Assembly: GCA_026225475.1 (NCBI GenBank)
Contig: JAMFSU010000018.1
Location: 60,389 to 124,388, forward strand
Source of the DNA: Duganella sp.
Lineage (GTDB): Bacteria; Pseudomonadota; Gammaproteobacteria; Burkholderiales; Burkholderiaceae_D
Direction: 5' to 3'
Length of the DNA: 64,000 bases
In this document: positions 28,347 through 38,606 of the stretch, piece by piece
How the letters are laid out: each line of letters opens with the position of its first letter
Numbering within the stretch: the stretch's first letter is position 1
Made by a program: the position numbers and the translations under genes
The notes under the pieces: generated by a model
The model's database searches: none
Told to the model about the DNA's origin: nothing
What the model saw: the letters and a program-made list of their open reading frames with translations, nothing else

Positions 28347-29009
28347 ATGAGTACGACAACTATTCCCGTCATTGCCATCGATGGCCCGACTGCGTCGGGC
28401 AAAGGCACGGTCGCGCAACGCGTGGCGCAGCAACTGGGGTTTCATTATCTGGACTCAGGTGCGCTGTATCGTCTGACCGCGTTGTCGGCGCTGCGCCGCG
28501 GCGTCGCGCTCAATGATGAGCATGGGCTGGCCAAGGCTGCCGAGCATTTGAATTGCCATTTCGACGGCGGTCATATTTTTCTGGCAAATGAAGATGTTTC
28601 CAGCGCGATCCGGGCCGAGGAAATCGGCAACACTGCATCGAAAATTGCTGTTTTGCCAATGGTCAGGCATGCTTTGTTCGGCCTGCAACTGAGTTTCCGC
28701 AAGGCACCAGGGCTGGTCGCTGACGGCCGCGATATGGGCACGGTGATCTTCCCGCATGCACCGTTAAAGGTGTTTTTGACGGCCAGTGTCGAAGCAAGGG
28801 CGCTAAGACGTTATAAGCAATTGATTGACAAGGGTTTTTCTGCTAATATGCAAGACCTCTCGGAGGACTTGCGCTCACGCGATGCGCGCGACATGAGTCG
28901 CACGTCTGCCCCGCTCAAGTCCGCCGAGGGTGCACATCTACTGGATACTTCTGATATGTCGGCTGATGAAGCCGTCAAGCAGGTACTCAGTTGGTATGCC
29001 GCAATGTGA
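28347..29009 (+). CDS. cmk: Cytidylate kinase
   Basis: A 220-residue CMP/dCMP kinase. The P-loop is GPTASGKGT (residues 13-21), followed by LDSGALYR (substrate site) and the [13 protein letters not shown] motif with the catalytic Asp-Arg pair. The aroA-cmk-rpsA order is conserved across beta- and gammaproteobacteria. A 165-bp leader separates it from the rpsA start. Confidence 0.95.
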   Translation: MSTTTIPVIAIDGPTASGKGTVAQRVAQQLGFHYLDSGALYRLTALSALRRGVALNDEHGLAKAAEHLNCHFDGGHIFLANEDVSSAIRAEEIGNTASKIAVLPMVRHALFGLQLSFRKAPGLVADGRDMGTVIFPHAPLKVFLTASVEARALRRYKQLIDKGFSANMQDLSEDLRSRDARDMSRTSAPLKSAEGAHLLDTSDMSADEAVKQVLSWYAAM

Positions 29010-29174
29010 AGTTTTACCTGGTCGTACCTGTAGCATCATTGGTGCTCGTCGGATGCAAAGTCTGGCGAGTGTTGATAAACCTAAACCCATTATTGATAGC
29101 CGTTCAGCTTTCTCGTTTGCAGTATCGACGTGTCGGGCGGCAACTGAATATTGGCCAACACCTTTCTTAATTCT

Positions 29175-30890
29175 ATGTCAACCACAACTATCCTGGCTCC
29201 TGGAGCCGCTGGCGCTGATGCATTTGCAGCGCTGTTTGAAGAATCGCTGTCACGTCAAGACATGCGTTCTGGTGAAGTCATTTCGGCTGAAGTCGTTCGC
29301 CTCGACCATAACTTCGTTATCGTCAACGCCGGCCTGAAGTCCGAAGCCTTCATTCCTATCGAAGAATTCAAAAATGACAACGGCGAACTCGAAGTCAACG
29401 TCGGTGATTTCATCTCCGTGGCAATCGAATCGCTTGAAAACGGTTTCGGCGACACTATCCTGTCGCGTGACAAGGCCAAGCGTCTGGCATCGTGGCTCTC
29501 GCTCGAAAAAGCGATGGAGTCTGGCGAGATCGTCGTTGGTACTGTCAATGGCAAGGTCAAGGGCGGTCTGACTGTTCTGACCAACGGCATCCGCGCGTTC
29601 CTGCCGGGTTCGCTGGTGGACACACGTCCAGTCAAGGACACAACACCTTTCGAAGGCAAGACCCTGGAATTCAAGGTCATCAAGCTGGATCGCAAGCGCA
29701 ACAACGTGGTGCTGTCGCGCCGCGCTGTCATCGAGGCATCGATGGGCGAAGAGCGTCAAAAGCTGATGGAAACCCTGAAAGAAGGCACCGTGGTTACCGG
29801 TGTCGTCAAGAACATCACCGACTATGGTGCGTTCGTCGATCTGGGTGGTATCGATGGTCTGTTGCACATCACCGATCTGGCATGGCGTCGTGTGCGTCAC
29901 CCATCGGAAGTGCTCACCGTTGGTCAAGAAATTACTGCCAAGGTCCTCAAGTACGATCAAGAAAAGAACCGCGTTTCGCTGGGTGTGAAGCAATTGGGCG
30001 ACGATCCATGGACCGGCCTGTCGCGTCGTTACCCACAAGGCACACGCCTGTTCGGTAAGGTCACGAATCTGACCGACTACGGCGCATTCGTTGAAGTCGA
30101 GCAAGGTATCGAAGGCCTGGTGCACGTTTCCGAAATGGACTGGACCAACAAGAACGTCGCACCGAACAAGGTTGTTCAGTTGGGTGACGAAGTTGAAGTC
30201 ATGGTTCTGGAAATCGACGAAGAGCGTCGCCGTATCAGCCTGGGCATGAAGCAATGCAAGGCTAATCCATGGGATGACTTCGCGATCACCCACAAGAAGG
30301 GTGACAAGGTCAAGGGCGCAATCAAGTCGATTACCGACTTTGGCGTGTTCATCGGCCTGACCGGCAACATCGACGGTCTGGTGCATTTGTCCGACCTGTC
30401 CTGGACAGAAACTGGCGAAGAAGCAGTGCGTCGTTTCAAGAAGGGCGACGAGCTGGAAGCAGTTGTGCTGGCAATCGACGTCGAGCGCGAACGCGTTTCG
30501 CTGGGCGTGAAGCAACTGGAAGGCGACCCGTTCAACAACTTCGCTGCCATGAACGACAAGGGTGCACTGGTTACCGGTACAGTCAAGTCGGTCGAGCCTA
30601 AGGGCGCAGTGATCCAGTTGTCCGAAGAAGTCGAAGGCTATCTGCGTGCATCCGAAATCTCCCGCGATCGTGTGGAAGATGCCGGTACTCACCTGAAGGT
30701 CGGCGACAGCGTCGAGGCTCTGGTCATCAACATCGACCGCAAGGCACGCAGCATCCAATTGTCGATCAAGGCAAAGGACAATGCGGAAACTCAGGAAGTC
30801 ATGCAAAAGATGTCGTCAGATTCCAGCGCCGCTTCTGGTACTACCAGCCTGGGTGCACTGTTGAAGGCAAAGTTCGACAACAAGAACTGA
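29175..30890 (+). CDS. rpsA: 30S ribosomal protein S1
   Basis: A 571-residue protein with six S1 RNA-binding repeats, each recognisable by [12 protein letters not shown] or [17 protein letters not shown] strands. ATG 29175 ([10 protein letters not shown]) is chosen. No Shine-Dalgarno sequence precedes it, as in E. coli rpsA, whose translation depends on leader structure and is autoregulated by S1. A TTG eight codons upstream (29151) is a less likely start. Codon use is strongly biased, as expected for a highly expressed gene. ihfB follows after 13 bp. Confidence 0.96.
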   Translation: MSTTTILAPGAAGADAFAALFEESLSRQDMRSGEVISAEVVRLDHNFVIVNAGLKSEAFIPIEEFKNDNGELEVNVGDFISVAIESLENGFGDTILSRDKAKRLASWLSLEKAMESGEIVVGTVNGKVKGGLTVLTNGIRAFLPGSLVDTRPVKDTTPFEGKTLEFKVIKLDRKRNNVVLSRRAVIEASMGEERQKLMETLKEGTVVTGVVKNITDYGAFVDLGGIDGLLHITDLAWRRVRHPSEVLTVGQEITAKVLKYDQEKNRVSLGVKQLGDDPWTGLSRRYPQGTRLFGKVTNLTDYGAFVEVEQGIEGLVHVSEMDWTNKNVAPNKVVQLGDEVEVMVLEIDEERRRISLGMKQCKANPWDDFAITHKKGDKVKGAIKSITDFGVFIGLTGNIDGLVHLSDLSWTETGEEAVRRFKKGDELEAVVLAIDVERERVSLGVKQLEGDPFNNFAAMNDKGALVTGTVKSVEPKGAVIQLSEEVEGYLRASEISRDRVEDAGTHLKVGDSVEALVINIDRKARSIQLSIKAKDNAETQEVMQKMSSDSSAASGTTSLGALLKAKFDNKN

Positions 30891-30903
30891 TTAGTCGAAC
30901 ATA

Positions 30904-31209
30904 ATGACCAAGTCTGAGCTGATCGCTCGCCTGGCTGAGCGTTATCCGCAACTTGTCGCCAAGGATGCGGATTACGCGGTCAAAACCATACTCGATGCAA
31001 TGGTCGATGCACTTGCGACCGGCCAGCGCATTGAGATTCGTGGTTTTGGCAGCTTTGCGTTGAATCGCAGGCCGCCTCGCATAGGTCGCAATCCCAAGTC
31101 GGGTGACAAAGTAATGGTGCCGGAAAAGCGCGTGCCACACTTCAAGCCTGGCAAGGAATTGCGTGAGCGTGTCGATGCCATGGTGGGGCAACCCATCAAG
31201 GAAGACTAA
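30904..31209 (+). CDS. ihfB: Integration host factor subunit beta
   Basis: A 101-residue HU/IHF-family DNA-bending protein. [17 protein letters not shown], then [24 protein letters not shown] (with the DNA-intercalating proline arm) identifies IhfB. It pairs with IhfA. Its place directly after rpsA is conserved. A terminator hairpin follows at 31279. Confidence 0.95.
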   Translation: MTKSELIARLAERYPQLVAKDADYAVKTILDAMVDALATGQRIEIRGFGSFALNRRPPRIGRNPKSGDKVMVPEKRVPHFKPGKELRERVDAMVGQPIKED

Positions 31210-31278
31210 GCATTTGCCGCCGTTGTGCAGACAGCGGAGGTGGTTAGGTGCAGCAGGTGTAAAAGCGTCTAACAAATC

Positions 31279-31307
31279 AAACGGCATCTTTGGATGCCGT
31301 TTTTTTT
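31279..31307 (+). terminator. Rho-independent terminator after ihfB
   Basis: AAACGGCATC pairs with GATGCCGTTT (10 bp) around a TTTG loop, followed by a T run, 70 bp after the ihfB stop. It separates rpsA-ihfB from lapAB. Confidence 0.88.
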
Positions 31308-31424
31308 CACGTACAATTTCAAATGTGTTGTGCTGCATTACCTTAGTCGTCATATAGTGACGTCGAGTTAGCTAATATTTCCCGTAATAACCGCAATTGC
31401 ACCATCACGAAAAGGACTTGCCCC

Positions 31425-31751
31425 ATGAAGATTGTTTCCAGATTGATAGCGGCCATCCTCTTTGTTCTCTTCTTTTTCTTTGCGCTCAAGAATACGCAAG
31501 AAATCACGCTGCATTTTTTCCTCGGCTATGAGCGTACCGACCCGCTGGTGCTGGTATTGCTGGTGTGCTTTGTTGGCGGTGCCATCCTTGGCGTGTTGGC
31601 GATGACGCCTATCGTGTTCCGCTATCGGCGCGAAGCGGCACGCCACAAGAAAGCGGCCAGCGTGTTGCACAAGGAACGCGAAGCGCAGCAATTGGCACAA
31701 ATTCAACCGCCGTTGCCTGACAGTGTGGTCCCTCCCCAACATCTCATCTAA
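31425..31751 (+). CDS. lapA: LPS assembly protein A (DUF1049 membrane protein)
   Basis: A 108-residue inner-membrane protein with two transmembrane helices (about 5-23 and 40-62) and a basic, Ala/Gln-rich cytoplasmic tail (YRREAARHKKAA). The KNTQEITLHFFLGYE segment between the helices is characteristic of LapA/YciS. It lies 17 bp before lapB, its usual partner. The AAAAGGACTTG sequence upstream supports the start. LapA works with LapB in control of LpxC and LPS supply. Confidence 0.9.
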   Translation: MKIVSRLIAAILFVLFFFFALKNTQEITLHFFLGYERTDPLVLVLLVCFVGGAILGVLAMTPIVFRYRREAARHKKAASVLHKEREAQQLAQIQPPLPDSVVPPQHLI

Positions 31752-31768
31752 AACAACAACGGCCTCAT

Positions 31769-32944
31769 ATGGAATTTGAATTTTGGTGGTTGCTTGGTAT
31801 TCCTGTCTTTTTCGGCCTTGGCTGGATTGCTGCGCGCGTGGATATCAATCAATTGATTTCCGAGTCGCGCACCCTGCCGCGTGGCTATTTCAGGGGTTTG
31901 AATCTGTTGTTGAATGATCAGCCAGACAAGGCGATCGATGCTTTTATTGACATTGTCAAGCTGGATCCGGAGTCGGTTGATCTGCATTTTGCGTTGGGTA
32001 ATTTGTTTCGCCGCCGTGGCGAAACCGAGCGCGCTATTCGTGTGCACCAAAACTTACTGGCACGTCCCGATTTGCCGGCCGATGAGAAAGCCCATGCGCA
32101 ATATGAACTGGGCCAGGATTACCTGAAAGCCGGTTTGCTTGATCGCGCAGAAGAAACCTTCCATCGGCTCAACGAGACCCAATATGCTGCCCAGGCAGGT
32201 CGCGCCTTGCTGGAAATCTACCAGCGCGAAAAAGAATGGGCGCGCGCCATCAAGGCTGCTGAAGCCTTGCAGGACGCTGGCGCCGGCAGCCGCCAAAAGG
32301 AAATCGCACAGTTTTATTGCGAACTTGCTGAAGACGAACTGGTGCATACCAATCCGGAAGCGGCGATGCAGATGCTGGAAAAGGCGCTGGCCACTGATCG
32401 CAATGGTGTGCGCGCCAATATTCTTCTGGGTGATGTGTATCTGGTCAAAGGCGATATCGAGGCTGCACTGTTGGCATGGCGTCGCGTAGAACATCAAAGC
32501 GTGCCGCATGCGGCCTTGGTGGCACAGCGTTTGCTGGATGGTTACCAGGCCGTCGGACGCAAGCAGGAAGGCTTGAATTTACTGCGCTCTTATTTGGCGG
32601 AGGCATCGTCAATTGATTTGCTCGAGGTCATTTTCAAGGCGGTACTTGAACTGGATGGCGTCGAAGCGGCGAACCAGTTGGTCACCAATGAGCTGCACCG
32701 CACCCCGACCTTGCTGGGTCTGGATAAATTTATTGAGGCGCGTATGATGACGGCGCCGCAGGAAGTGCAGCCGGAACTGGCCGTGGTCAAGACGCTGGTG
32801 CACAGCTATACACAAAAGCTGGCGCGGTACCAATGTACCCATTGCGGCTTCAAGGCGCGCCAGTTTTACTGGCATTGCCCTGGTTGCAATCGTTGGGAAA
32901 CATATCCTCCGCGCCGTACTGAAGAATTGAATGTAATGAATTAG
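31769..32944 (+). CDS. lapB: LPS assembly protein B, TPR protein with rubredoxin-like metal site
   Basis: A 391-residue protein with an N-terminal membrane helix ([20 protein letters not shown]), the [24 protein letters not shown] start of the cytoplasmic part, several TPR repeats (for example [20 protein letters not shown]), and a C-terminal rubredoxin-type domain with Cys-x2-Cys pairs (CTHCG and CPGCN). LapB/YciM presents LpxC to FtsH and links LPS synthesis to transport. Length and domain order match the E. coli protein. Confidence 0.94.
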   Translation: MEFEFWWLLGIPVFFGLGWIAARVDINQLISESRTLPRGYFRGLNLLLNDQPDKAIDAFIDIVKLDPESVDLHFALGNLFRRRGETERAIRVHQNLLARPDLPADEKAHAQYELGQDYLKAGLLDRAEETFHRLNETQYAAQAGRALLEIYQREKEWARAIKAAEALQDAGAGSRQKEIAQFYCELAEDELVHTNPEAAMQMLEKALATDRNGVRANILLGDVYLVKGDIEAALLAWRRVEHQSVPHAALVAQRLLDGYQAVGRKQEGLNLLRSYLAEASSIDLLEVIFKAVLELDGVEAANQLVTNELHRTPTLLGLDKFIEARMMTAPQEVQPELAVVKTLVHSYTQKLARYQCTHCGFKARQFYWHCPGCNRWETYPPRRTEELNVMN

Positions 32945-32975
32945 TGTGCATACATTTGCACCGATAGGGAATACG

Positions 32976-34352
32976 ATGAAAATTACAATTATTGGCACCG
33001 GTTACGTCGGTTTGGTGACGGGCGCTTGCCTGGCAGAACTTGGCAATGATGTTTTTTGCCTCGACGTTGATCAAAACAAAGTTGATATCCTCAACAATGG
33101 CGGCATTCCCATTCATGAGCCGGGTCTGGAAGACGTCGTTGCACGCAACCGCGCTGCGGGCCGTCTGCAGTTTTCTACTGATGTAGCGGCCAGTGTCGCA
33201 CATGGTGATGTGCAATTTATCGCGGTCGGTACACCGCCCGATGAAGATGGTTCGGCCGATTTGCAGTATGTCGTGGCAGCCGCTCGCAATATCGGCAAAT
33301 ACATGACGGGTTTCAAGGTCATCGTTGACAAGTCGACGGTGCCGGTCGGTACTGCCGACAAGGTGCGTGCTGCCGTGGAGCAGGAATTGCAGTTGCGTGG
33401 CGTCAGCGATGCCTCGTTCTCGGTGGTGTCGAATCCTGAGTTTCTCAAGGAAGGTGCGGCAGTTGAGGATTTCATGCGTCCCGACCGCATCGTGATCGGC
33501 CATGACCAAACACCGCAAGGCATGCAAGCTTATGCTGAGATGAAAAAACTGTATGCCCCATTCAACCGCAATCACGAACGCACTTACTGGATGGATGTAC
33601 GTTCGGCAGAGTTCACCAAATACGCCGCCAACGCTATGCTGGCCACACGTATTTCATTCATGAACGAGTTGGCCAATCTGGCCGACAAGGTTGGGGCTGA
33701 TATTGAAGCAGTTCGTCACGGCATTGGTTCCGATCCGCGTATCGGCCATAGCTTCCTGTATGCAGGTTGTGGTTATGGTGGGTCTTGCTTTCCCAAAGAT
33801 GTGCAGGCACTGGAGCGCACTGCGCGCGGTCTTGGTCAGGAATTGCATATTTTGCGCGCCGTCGAGCAAGTCAACGATCTGCAGAAGCATGTGTTGGGGA
33901 AAAAAATCGTTGCGCGTTTTGGCGAGAGCTTGCAAGGCAAACATTTCGCGCTGTGGGGCCTGGCATTCAAGCCCAATACCGATGACATGCGCGAAGCTTC
34001 GTCGCGGGTATTGCTGGGCGAATTGATCCAGCGTGGTGCTACTGTTGCGGTGTATGACCCGGTTGCCATGGCCGAAGCCAAGCGTGTTTTTGCGCTCGAT
34101 TTTCAAGATGATGATGCAGCCCTGGCGCGTATTCGTTTTAGCGACAGTCCGATGGATGCGCTGCAGGATGCCGATGCGCTGGCGATCGTCACCGAGTGGA
34201 AGGCTTTCCGTAGCCCCGACTTTGCTCAGCTCAAGAGTAAGCTGAAAACACCTGTGATTTTTGATGGCCGCAATCTGTTTGAGCCCAAAGTGATGGCAGA
34301 TGCCGGTATTGAGTATCACGGTATTGGCCGTTCGATTTTGACCAAGGGTTGA
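32976..34352 (+). CDS. ugd: UDP-glucose 6-dehydrogenase
   Basis: A 458-residue enzyme oxidising UDP-glucose to UDP-glucuronate. Start ATG 32976; the earlier frame start at 32946 is inside the spacer. N-terminal Rossmann motif [36 protein letters not shown] and the active-site nucleophile Cys271 in [10 protein letters not shown] are all present. The product supplies glucuronic-acid-derived surface sugars. It overlaps the following heptose kinase by one base (TGATG), which implies coupling for envelope sugar synthesis. Confidence 0.95.
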   Translation: MKITIIGTGYVGLVTGACLAELGNDVFCLDVDQNKVDILNNGGIPIHEPGLEDVVARNRAAGRLQFSTDVAASVAHGDVQFIAVGTPPDEDGSADLQYVVAAARNIGKYMTGFKVIVDKSTVPVGTADKVRAAVEQELQLRGVSDASFSVVSNPEFLKEGAAVEDFMRPDRIVIGHDQTPQGMQAYAEMKKLYAPFNRNHERTYWMDVRSAEFTKYAANAMLATRISFMNELANLADKVGADIEAVRHGIGSDPRIGHSFLYAGCGYGGSCFPKDVQALERTARGLGQELHILRAVEQVNDLQKHVLGKKIVARFGESLQGKHFALWGLAFKPNTDDMREASSRVLLGELIQRGATVAVYDPVAMAEAKRVFALDFQDDDAALARIRFSDSPMDALQDADALAIVTEWKAFRSPDFAQLKSKLKTPVIFDGRNLFEPKVMADAGIEYHGIGRSILTKG

Positions 34353-35281
34353 TGACCATGCCTACCAAAGCTGTTGATGCAGCACGTATTCTGATCGTTG
34401 GCGATGTCATGCTGGATCGCTACTGGTTCGGTGAAGTCAATCGTATTTCGCCGGAAGCACCGGTGCCAGTGGTGCGTGTTGAGCGCCGCGAGGAACGCCT
34501 GGGTGGCGCTGCCAACGTCGCGCGCAATGCTGCGACCTTGGGCGCGAAAACCGGTTTGCTCGGTGTGATTGGTGCCGATGAAGCTGGCGATGTGGTCGAG
34601 AGCCTGCTCGGCGAACTCGGCATCGACAGCTATCTCAACCGTGACCAGGCCATATCGACCATCATCAAGTTACGTGTGATCGGTCGGCAGCAGCAATTGG
34701 TACGGGTGGACTTTGAAGATGCGCCTACCGATACCGTATTGCGCGACAAGTTGACGCAATTCAATGCGTTGGTTGCCGATTACGATGTAATTATCTTATC
34801 GGACTATGCCAAAGGTAGTCTGGTGAATGTTGCCGACATGATTGCCGTGGCTGCCAAGCTCGGCAAGCGTATTCTGGTCGATCCCAAGGGCGACGATTTT
34901 GCGCGCTATAAAGGTGCTTCCGTGCTGACCCCCAATCGTTCCGAGTTGATTCGGATCATCGGTCAGTGGAAAAGTGAGGAAGAACTCACTACCAAGGCGC
35001 AAAACCTGCGCAAGTCACTGGCGCTGGAGGCATTGTTGTTGACGCGCTCGGAAGAGGGGATGACGTTGTACCGCGACGATGACGTGACCAACTTTCCCGC
35101 TGTTGCACGTGAGGTCTTCGACGTTTCAGGCGCCGGCGATACCGTCATTGCGACGCTGGCAGTCATGCTCGGCAACGGTGTGGCGTTGCCAGAGGCTGTC
35201 GCTATCGCCAATCAGGCCGGGGGCATTGTGGTTGGCAAGCTTGGCACCGCGACCGTTACGCGCGAGGAACTGGCGCTCTGA
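34352..35281 (+). CDS. rfaE1: D-glycero-beta-D-manno-heptose-7-phosphate kinase (single-domain)
   Basis: A 309-residue PfkB-family sugar kinase. It corresponds only to the kinase half of E. coli HldE; the adenylyltransferase half must be encoded elsewhere, as is normal in Burkholderiales. VGDVMLDRYWFGEVNRISPEAP, RLGGAANVARN, ILSDYAKG, DPKGDDF and the catalytic VSGAGDTVIA motif are diagnostic. Start ATG 34352 overlaps the ugd stop; AAGGG lies 3-7 nt upstream. It phosphorylates heptose-7-phosphate for the LPS inner core. Confidence 0.93.
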   Translation: MTMPTKAVDAARILIVGDVMLDRYWFGEVNRISPEAPVPVVRVERREERLGGAANVARNAATLGAKTGLLGVIGADEAGDVVESLLGELGIDSYLNRDQAISTIIKLRVIGRQQQLVRVDFEDAPTDTVLRDKLTQFNALVADYDVIILSDYAKGSLVNVADMIAVAAKLGKRILVDPKGDDFARYKGASVLTPNRSELIRIIGQWKSEEELTTKAQNLRKSLALEALLLTRSEEGMTLYRDDDVTNFPAVAREVFDVSGAGDTVIATLAVMLGNGVALPEAVAIANQAGGIVVGKLGTATVTREELAL

Positions 35282-35419
35282 TTTATCCGGATTACTGAAT
35301 CAATGTTTATCTTTTGATAATTGTTTCTTTCTGACATCGTAAAATTCTGCCGTCGGTTACGTGTTTAGCCGACGCAATTTTCCCCTTCGGGGTTAAACGA
35401 AACGTCAGAAAGGAACGCA

Positions 35420-35755
35420 ATGTTGAAACAACTATTCGCAGCAGCATTTATCTTCATCGTCGGCATCGGGGCAGTCATGGCCCAGGTCGATGTCAATCAG
35501 GCCGATCAGGTCGGCCTCGACGGCATCCGAGGTATTGGGCCGACCAAATCGAAGCAGATTCTGGAAGAACGTAAAAAAGGCCCGTTCAAGGACTGGAATG
35601 ACCTGGAAAGTCGTGTCAAAGGCATCGGTGGAAAGAGCGCTGCCAAACTATCCAGTGCTGGATTGACTGTCAACGGCAAGCCGCGTGGTGGGGCAGCGGC
35701 GCCAGCCAAACCAGCGTCAACACCGTCTGACGCCAAGGCAAAGACTAAAAACTGA
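35420..35755 (+). CDS. comEA: ComEA-type helix-hairpin-helix DNA-binding protein
   Basis: A 111-residue protein with a signal peptide ending AVMAQ and two helix-hairpin-helix motifs (LDGIRGIGPTKSKQIL and VKGIGGKSAAKL) that bind double-stranded DNA. The C-terminal tail is Ala/Pro/Lys-rich. ComEA pulls DNA into the periplasm during natural transformation. The GAAAGGAACG site upstream fits the ATG at 35420. It ends 20 bp before a terminator. Confidence 0.88.
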   Translation: MLKQLFAAAFIFIVGIGAVMAQVDVNQADQVGLDGIRGIGPTKSKQILEERKKGPFKDWNDLESRVKGIGGKSAAKLSSAGLTVNGKPRGGAAAPAKPASTPSDAKAKTKN

Positions 35756-35774
35756 CGCTAGCCTGCGCTAGATC

Positions 35775-35796
35775 AACCCCGCTCGGCGGGGTTTTT
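35775..35796 (+). terminator. Rho-independent terminator after comEA
   Basis: AACCCCGC pairs with GCGGGGTT around TCG, followed by TTTT. It closes the plus-strand run that began at serC. Confidence 0.87.
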
Positions 35797-36028
35797 TGTT
35801 GTTCTTTGGTTAGTCGCGCGAGCATCCTTGCTTGCGAAGAAAAATGATCGGCATTAAAGTCATTGGAATAACTAGTAAAAATTCGAGATTTGTCTTTGTC
35901 AGTCAAAATGTACAGCGGTGAATGCTCTATTGAGCGTAGTCGAATAGAAGGTCGTTTCGCGATATTGATGTGGCAGATAGGGAGTGTCCTGTTTGCTGCC
36001 ATACACACATTGCTGATCATCGGGGCCT

Positions 36029-36997
36029 ATGAAAATCGCTGATATTCCTGCCAATGAACAGCAGCGTGTTGCCGAGCTGCATTCACTAGAGATACTCGAT
36101 ACCCGGGCTGAAGAACGATTCGACCGCGTGACCCGGCTTGCGCGCCGCCTGTTTTCGGTGCCGACCGCACTAGTCAGCCTGGTTGACAGCCGTCGCCAGT
36201 GGTTCAAGTCGCGCGTTGGACTGGATGCCTGTGAAACATCACGGGATGATTCCTTCTGCGCCCATGCAATCTTGCGTGACGGTATTTTGGTCGTCAACGA
36301 TGCGCTACAAGACGATCGGTTTCGCGATAACCCGTTGGTGGTCAGCGATCCGTATATTCGTTTTTATGCCGGTTGCCCAATCAGGGGGCTGCAAGGCCAT
36401 AAGCTTGGCACGCTGTGCCTGATCGACCGGCAGCCGCGTCAATTCAATGACGATGACCGGGCACTGTTACACGACCTTGCCAGTATGGTGGAGCAGGAAA
36501 TGGTCGCGGTCCACCTGGCCACCATGGATGAATTGACCAAGCTATCGAACCGACGTGGATTTGAGTCGCTTGCACAGCATGCACTGGGCATGTGCCGGCG
36601 ATTGCAGACCGGCGCGTCCTTGTTGTATTTTGACCTCGATCTGTTCAAGCAAATCAATGACCGTTTTGGTCATGCCGAAGGGGATCGCGCGCTGACTGAC
36701 TTTGCCACCCTGCTGGCGCACAATTTCAGGGAGTCCGATGTCATCGGCCGCCTCGGCGGAGATGAATTTGCCGTGTTACTGGTCAATTCCAACTGCAATC
36801 ACGCGGCAACTGCCTTAAGCCACCTGCAACAGGCCATCGATGGGCATAATCAAACCGCGCAGCGTGGTTACGACTTGCTCTACAGCGTCGGAGCAGTAGA
36901 CTACGACTCGCTTCAGCATGATACGATGGCCGACTTGATGACCCATGCAGATACTTTGATGTATCAGCAAAAAAAGCGCCGCCGCCAAGCACATTAA
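36029..36997 (+). CDS. GAF-GGDEF diguanylate cyclase
   Basis: A 322-residue soluble signalling protein. Residues ~24-160 form a GAF-type sensory domain (LFSVPTALVSLVD, DDSFCAHAI, FYAGCPIRG, GTLCLID), typical of small-ligand or redox sensing. A C-terminal GGDEF domain carries the intact active-site motif RLGGDEFAVLL, so the enzyme should make cyclic di-GMP. No inhibitory RxxD site directly upstream of GGDEF was noticed. It has no membrane segment. It stands alone; the next gene makes GDP-mannose, so a link to exopolysaccharide control is possible but only inferred. Confidence 0.88.
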   Translation: MKIADIPANEQQRVAELHSLEILDTRAEERFDRVTRLARRLFSVPTALVSLVDSRRQWFKSRVGLDACETSRDDSFCAHAILRDGILVVNDALQDDRFRDNPLVVSDPYIRFYAGCPIRGLQGHKLGTLCLIDRQPRQFNDDDRALLHDLASMVEQEMVAVHLATMDELTKLSNRRGFESLAQHALGMCRRLQTGASLLYFDLDLFKQINDRFGHAEGDRALTDFATLLAHNFRESDVIGRLGGDEFAVLLVNSNCNHAATALSHLQQAIDGHNQTAQRGYDLLYSVGAVDYDSLQHDTMADLMTHADTLMYQQKKRRRQAH

Positions 36998-37044
36998 ACT
37001 TGGTGGGGCATATGGTTCCCGCTTGTTAATGAAACGATAGATAG

Positions 37045-38502
37045 ATGATCGCTCTGCAGCCCGTAATTCTCTCCGGCGGCTCCGGCACACGTTTGTGGCC
37101 GCTGTCGCGTGAACAACATCCAAAACAACTGTTACCGCTGGCAAGCGCAGAAACCATGCTGCAAGCTACTGCCTTGCGCGTGCAGGGTGACGCGCAGGCA
37201 TTTGCGCTGGTGGCGGCACCGATTGTCGTTTGCAATGAGGAATACCGTTTCATCACTGCGGAACAGTTGCGCGCCGTTGGCAAAGCCAGTCGCCATATCG
37301 TACTCGAGCCAGTCGGTCGCAATACGGCACCGGCATTGACGTTGGCGGCATTGCTGGCAGCATTGCCTAGCAACGGTGGCGAGGCCGATCCGGTCTTGCT
37401 GGTGATGCCGGCCGACCATGTGATACAGGATGGCGCTGCCTTCCAGCAGGCAATCTGTCAGGGCATGGTTCATGCAACGGCCGGTGCCATGGTGACCTTT
37501 GGCATCGTTGCAGATCGTCCCGAAACCGGTTATGGCTATATTCAGCGCGGCAAAGCGGTTGATGATGCATTTGCCATCACGCGCTTCGTTGAAAAGCCCG
37601 ATGCAGCTACTGCCCAGACTTATATTGATTCCGGCGAATACCTGTGGAATAGCGGCTTGTTCATGATGCGCGCCAGCGTCTGGTTGCGCGCGATTGACCA
37701 TTTTCAGCCCGCAATGGCACAGGCTTGCCGTGCCGCTTTCGACGGTGGTCAGCAGGATCACGACTTTTATCGCATCGACAAATCCGCATTTGTGGCCTGT
37801 CCAGCCGACTCTATCGACTATGCCGTGATGGAAAAACTGGCCGATTCAGCTGCGCTGGGCATTGAGGGTCGCATTATTCCATTAGATGCCGGCTGGTCCG
37901 ATGTTGGCGCCTGGGATGCCTTGTGGCAGGTTTCGGCCAAAGATAGCGCCGGCAATGCCGTGCGCGGCGATGTCTTGCTGGAGCAATCCTCGGATAACCT
38001 GGTGTTTGCCCAAAGCCGCCTGGTGGCCGGCGTCGGCATTGACAATCTGGTGATTGTCGAAACGCCTGACGCGGTACTGGTGGCAGACAAGAACAATATG
38101 CAGGCGGTCAAACAGATCGTGTCCCGCCTCAAAGCCAGCCAGCGCGGCGAAGCGCTGGTGCATCGAAAGATTCATCGGCCCTGGGGTTCCTATGACGCTA
38201 TTGATGCCGGTGAGCGTTTCCAGGTCAAACGCATCATTGTCAATCCCGGCTGTTCGCTGAGCCTGCAAATGCACCACCATCGCGCCGAACATTGGATCAT
38301 CGTCAAGGGCACGGCGCGTATCACGCGTGGCGAGGAAGTGTTCCTCTTGTCGGAAAACCAGTCGACCTATATCCCGCTGGGCGTGACGCATCGTCTGGAG
38401 AACCCCGGTAAATTCCCGCTGGAAATGATCGAGGTGCAATCCGGCAGCTATCTGGGCGAAGATGACATTGTCCGTTTTGACGATACTTACGGCAGAAAGT
38501 AA
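37045..38502 (+). CDS. manC: Mannose-1-phosphate guanylyltransferase / mannose-6-phosphate isomerase (type II)
   Basis: A 485-residue bifunctional enzyme making GDP-mannose. The N-terminal nucleotidyltransferase has LSGGSGTRLWPLSRE and the FVEKPDAATAQTY motif; the C-terminal cupin isomerase domain has RPWGSYDAID and the metal-binding histidines in QMHHHRAEHWI. Such AlgA/CpsB/ManC enzymes feed capsule, exopolysaccharide or O-antigen synthesis. It is not within a capsule cluster here. Confidence 0.92.
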   Translation: MIALQPVILSGGSGTRLWPLSREQHPKQLLPLASAETMLQATALRVQGDAQAFALVAAPIVVCNEEYRFITAEQLRAVGKASRHIVLEPVGRNTAPALTLAALLAALPSNGGEADPVLLVMPADHVIQDGAAFQQAICQGMVHATAGAMVTFGIVADRPETGYGYIQRGKAVDDAFAITRFVEKPDAATAQTYIDSGEYLWNSGLFMMRASVWLRAIDHFQPAMAQACRAAFDGGQQDHDFYRIDKSAFVACPADSIDYAVMEKLADSAALGIEGRIIPLDAGWSDVGAWDALWQVSAKDSAGNAVRGDVLLEQSSDNLVFAQSRLVAGVGIDNLVIVETPDAVLVADKNNMQAVKQIVSRLKASQRGEALVHRKIHRPWGSYDAIDAGERFQVKRIIVNPGCSLSLQMHHHRAEHWIIVKGTARITRGEEVFLLSENQSTYIPLGVTHRLENPGKFPLEMIEVQSGSYLGEDDIVRFDDTYGRK

Positions 38503-38606
38503 ATCGGCGGCGGTCGCTCAATTCTCCGATAGAGCGCGAAGAGGGGCTGGAAATAGAATAAAATGCCCTCCTGAACCAATGTTGCCAACGTCGCCGTCTA
38601 TCGCTT

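Noticed and set aside
29250..30806. 518-codon minus frame opposite rpsA
   Set aside because: Shadow of the highly biased codon use of ribosomal protein S1; composition is not protein-like and no start site fits.
38503..38606. 4.5S RNA (ffs) upstream of dnaX
   Set aside because: The conserved GGTCAGGTCCGGAAGGAAGC core of bacterial SRP RNA does not occur in this spacer.
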